From positions 1-6,589 of the forward strand of contig DRQI01000138.1 in assembly GCA_011330545.1 (NCBI GenBank): a stretch of 6,589 nt of DNA. Reading direction: 5' to 3'. Below the pieces are notes generated by a model. That model did not search any database and had not been told where the DNA came from. It saw only the letters and a list, made by a program, of their open reading frames with translations. Made by a program: the position numbers and the translations under genes. Positions 6,378 to 6,589 of this stretch are shown one piece after another. Numbering within the stretch: the stretch's first letter is position 1; the number at the start of each line of letters is the position of its first letter. Source of the DNA: Flavobacteriia bacterium. GTDB lineage: Bacteria > Bacteroidota > Bacteroidia > Flavobacteriales > Flavobacteriaceae.

Positions 6378-6447
6378 TTCAATATTCGGTATTCAGCATT
6401 CAGTTATGACAGTAATAATGTGACTGCTACTGAAAACTGATTACTGG
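6378..6447. repeat. Heptad-periodic inverted repeat in the atpD-atpC spacer
   Basis: On the plus strand four consecutive 7-base units, TTCAATA, TTCGGTA, TTCAGCA and TTCAGTT, occupy 6378-6405. After a CAGT at 6411-6414 and a short centre, the opposite orientation follows: ACTG at 6423, 6429, 6436 and 6443 (spacing 6, 7, 7), for example TACTGAA and AACTGAT. The two arms are imperfect inverted copies and could fold into a hairpin in the atpD-atpC mRNA. CAGT 6411-6414 pairs with ACTG 6423-6426 around an 8-base loop, and TTCAGT 6399-6404 pairs with ACTGAA 6430-6435; weaker outer pairs follow. It may be a dispersed intergenic repeat element. I see no T-tract that would make it a terminator. Confidence 0.6.
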
Positions 6448-6449
6448 TT

Positions 6450-6589
6450 TTACGCTTCTGCCAACATTTTTTCGCCTGTTTCAATAGCTTCTTCAATAGA
6501 ACCTTTCAAGTTAAAAGCGGCTTCTGGAAGGTGGTCTAACTCACCATCCATAATCATATTAAATCCTTTAATGGTTTCTTTAATGTCTA
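6450..6589 (-). CDS. atpD: F-type ATP synthase beta subunit, C-terminal fragment (5' end outside window)
   Basis: The minus-strand frame ends with a TAA at 6452-6450 and shows the last 45 residues of the gene. The sequence contains [20 protein letters not shown] and ends [13 protein letters not shown]. This matches the very conserved C-terminus of the catalytic beta subunit of F1, where the helical domain holds the LDHLPE(Q/A)AF motif that contacts the epsilon/gamma stalk. The catalytic P-loop and Walker motifs are upstream of the window. atpC follows after a 75-base spacer, giving the atpD-atpC order usual for these genes. No other ATP synthase gene is visible here. Confidence 0.93.
   Translation of the reverse strand, partial: DIKETIKGFNMIMDGELDHLPEAAFNLKGSIEEAIETGEKMLAEA

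Noticed and set aside
6378..6447. Heptad repeats as a CRISPR array
   Set aside because: Units are 7 bases with no spacers and in inverted arms, there are no cas genes nearby, and the element sits inside an ATP synthase gene pair.

Overview
The window looks like an ordinary chromosomal segment of a member of the Bacteroidota, most likely a flavobacterium. The DNA is AT-rich and starts lack clear Shine-Dalgarno sequences. Promoter-like boxes match the Bacteroidota TAnnTTTG type. One protein ends in a type IX secretion (T9SS) sorting domain, the ATP synthase epsilon subunit is of the short type, and a FeoB-associated Cys-rich micropeptide is present. The species cannot be named from the sequence alone.

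Layout: positions 1-314 (+) hold the 3' end of a DUF3857/transglutaminase-type protein. It converges on a minus-strand iron block at 410-2856, read feoA -> feoB -> a 36-residue FeoB-associated Cys-rich membrane peptide. Upstream of feoA on the same strand is a SCO1/SenC-type thioredoxin-fold copper/redox protein (2928-3605). A short divergent region (3606-3667) separates it from a plus-strand secreted protein (3668-4603). That protein is the C-terminal half of an M1-family aminopeptidase with its own signal peptide and a T9SS tail, but without the catalytic zinc site. Next on the plus strand is the site-2 intramembrane protease rseP (4695-6026), with a good promoter box of its own. It ends at a strong bidirectional terminator. 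Beyond it, on the minus strand, lie atpC (6096-6374) and the 3' end of atpD (6450-6589), separated by a spacer with 7-nt-periodic inverted repeats.

How the genes work together: FeoA, FeoB and the micropeptide form one ferrous-iron import unit, with a feoA/feoB overlap and a 6-nt feoB/micropeptide gap suggesting coupled translation. The SCO protein may share the transcript or only sit upstream of it. RseP is an envelope-stress or signal-peptide-clearance protease, and AtpD/AtpC are F1 ATPase subunits; neither is evidently linked to the iron block.

I found no CRISPR array, RNA gene, insertion sequence or clear multi-gene novel system. The two most unusual items are the catalytic-site-less M1 peptidase derivative and the heptad inverted repeat between atpD and atpC.
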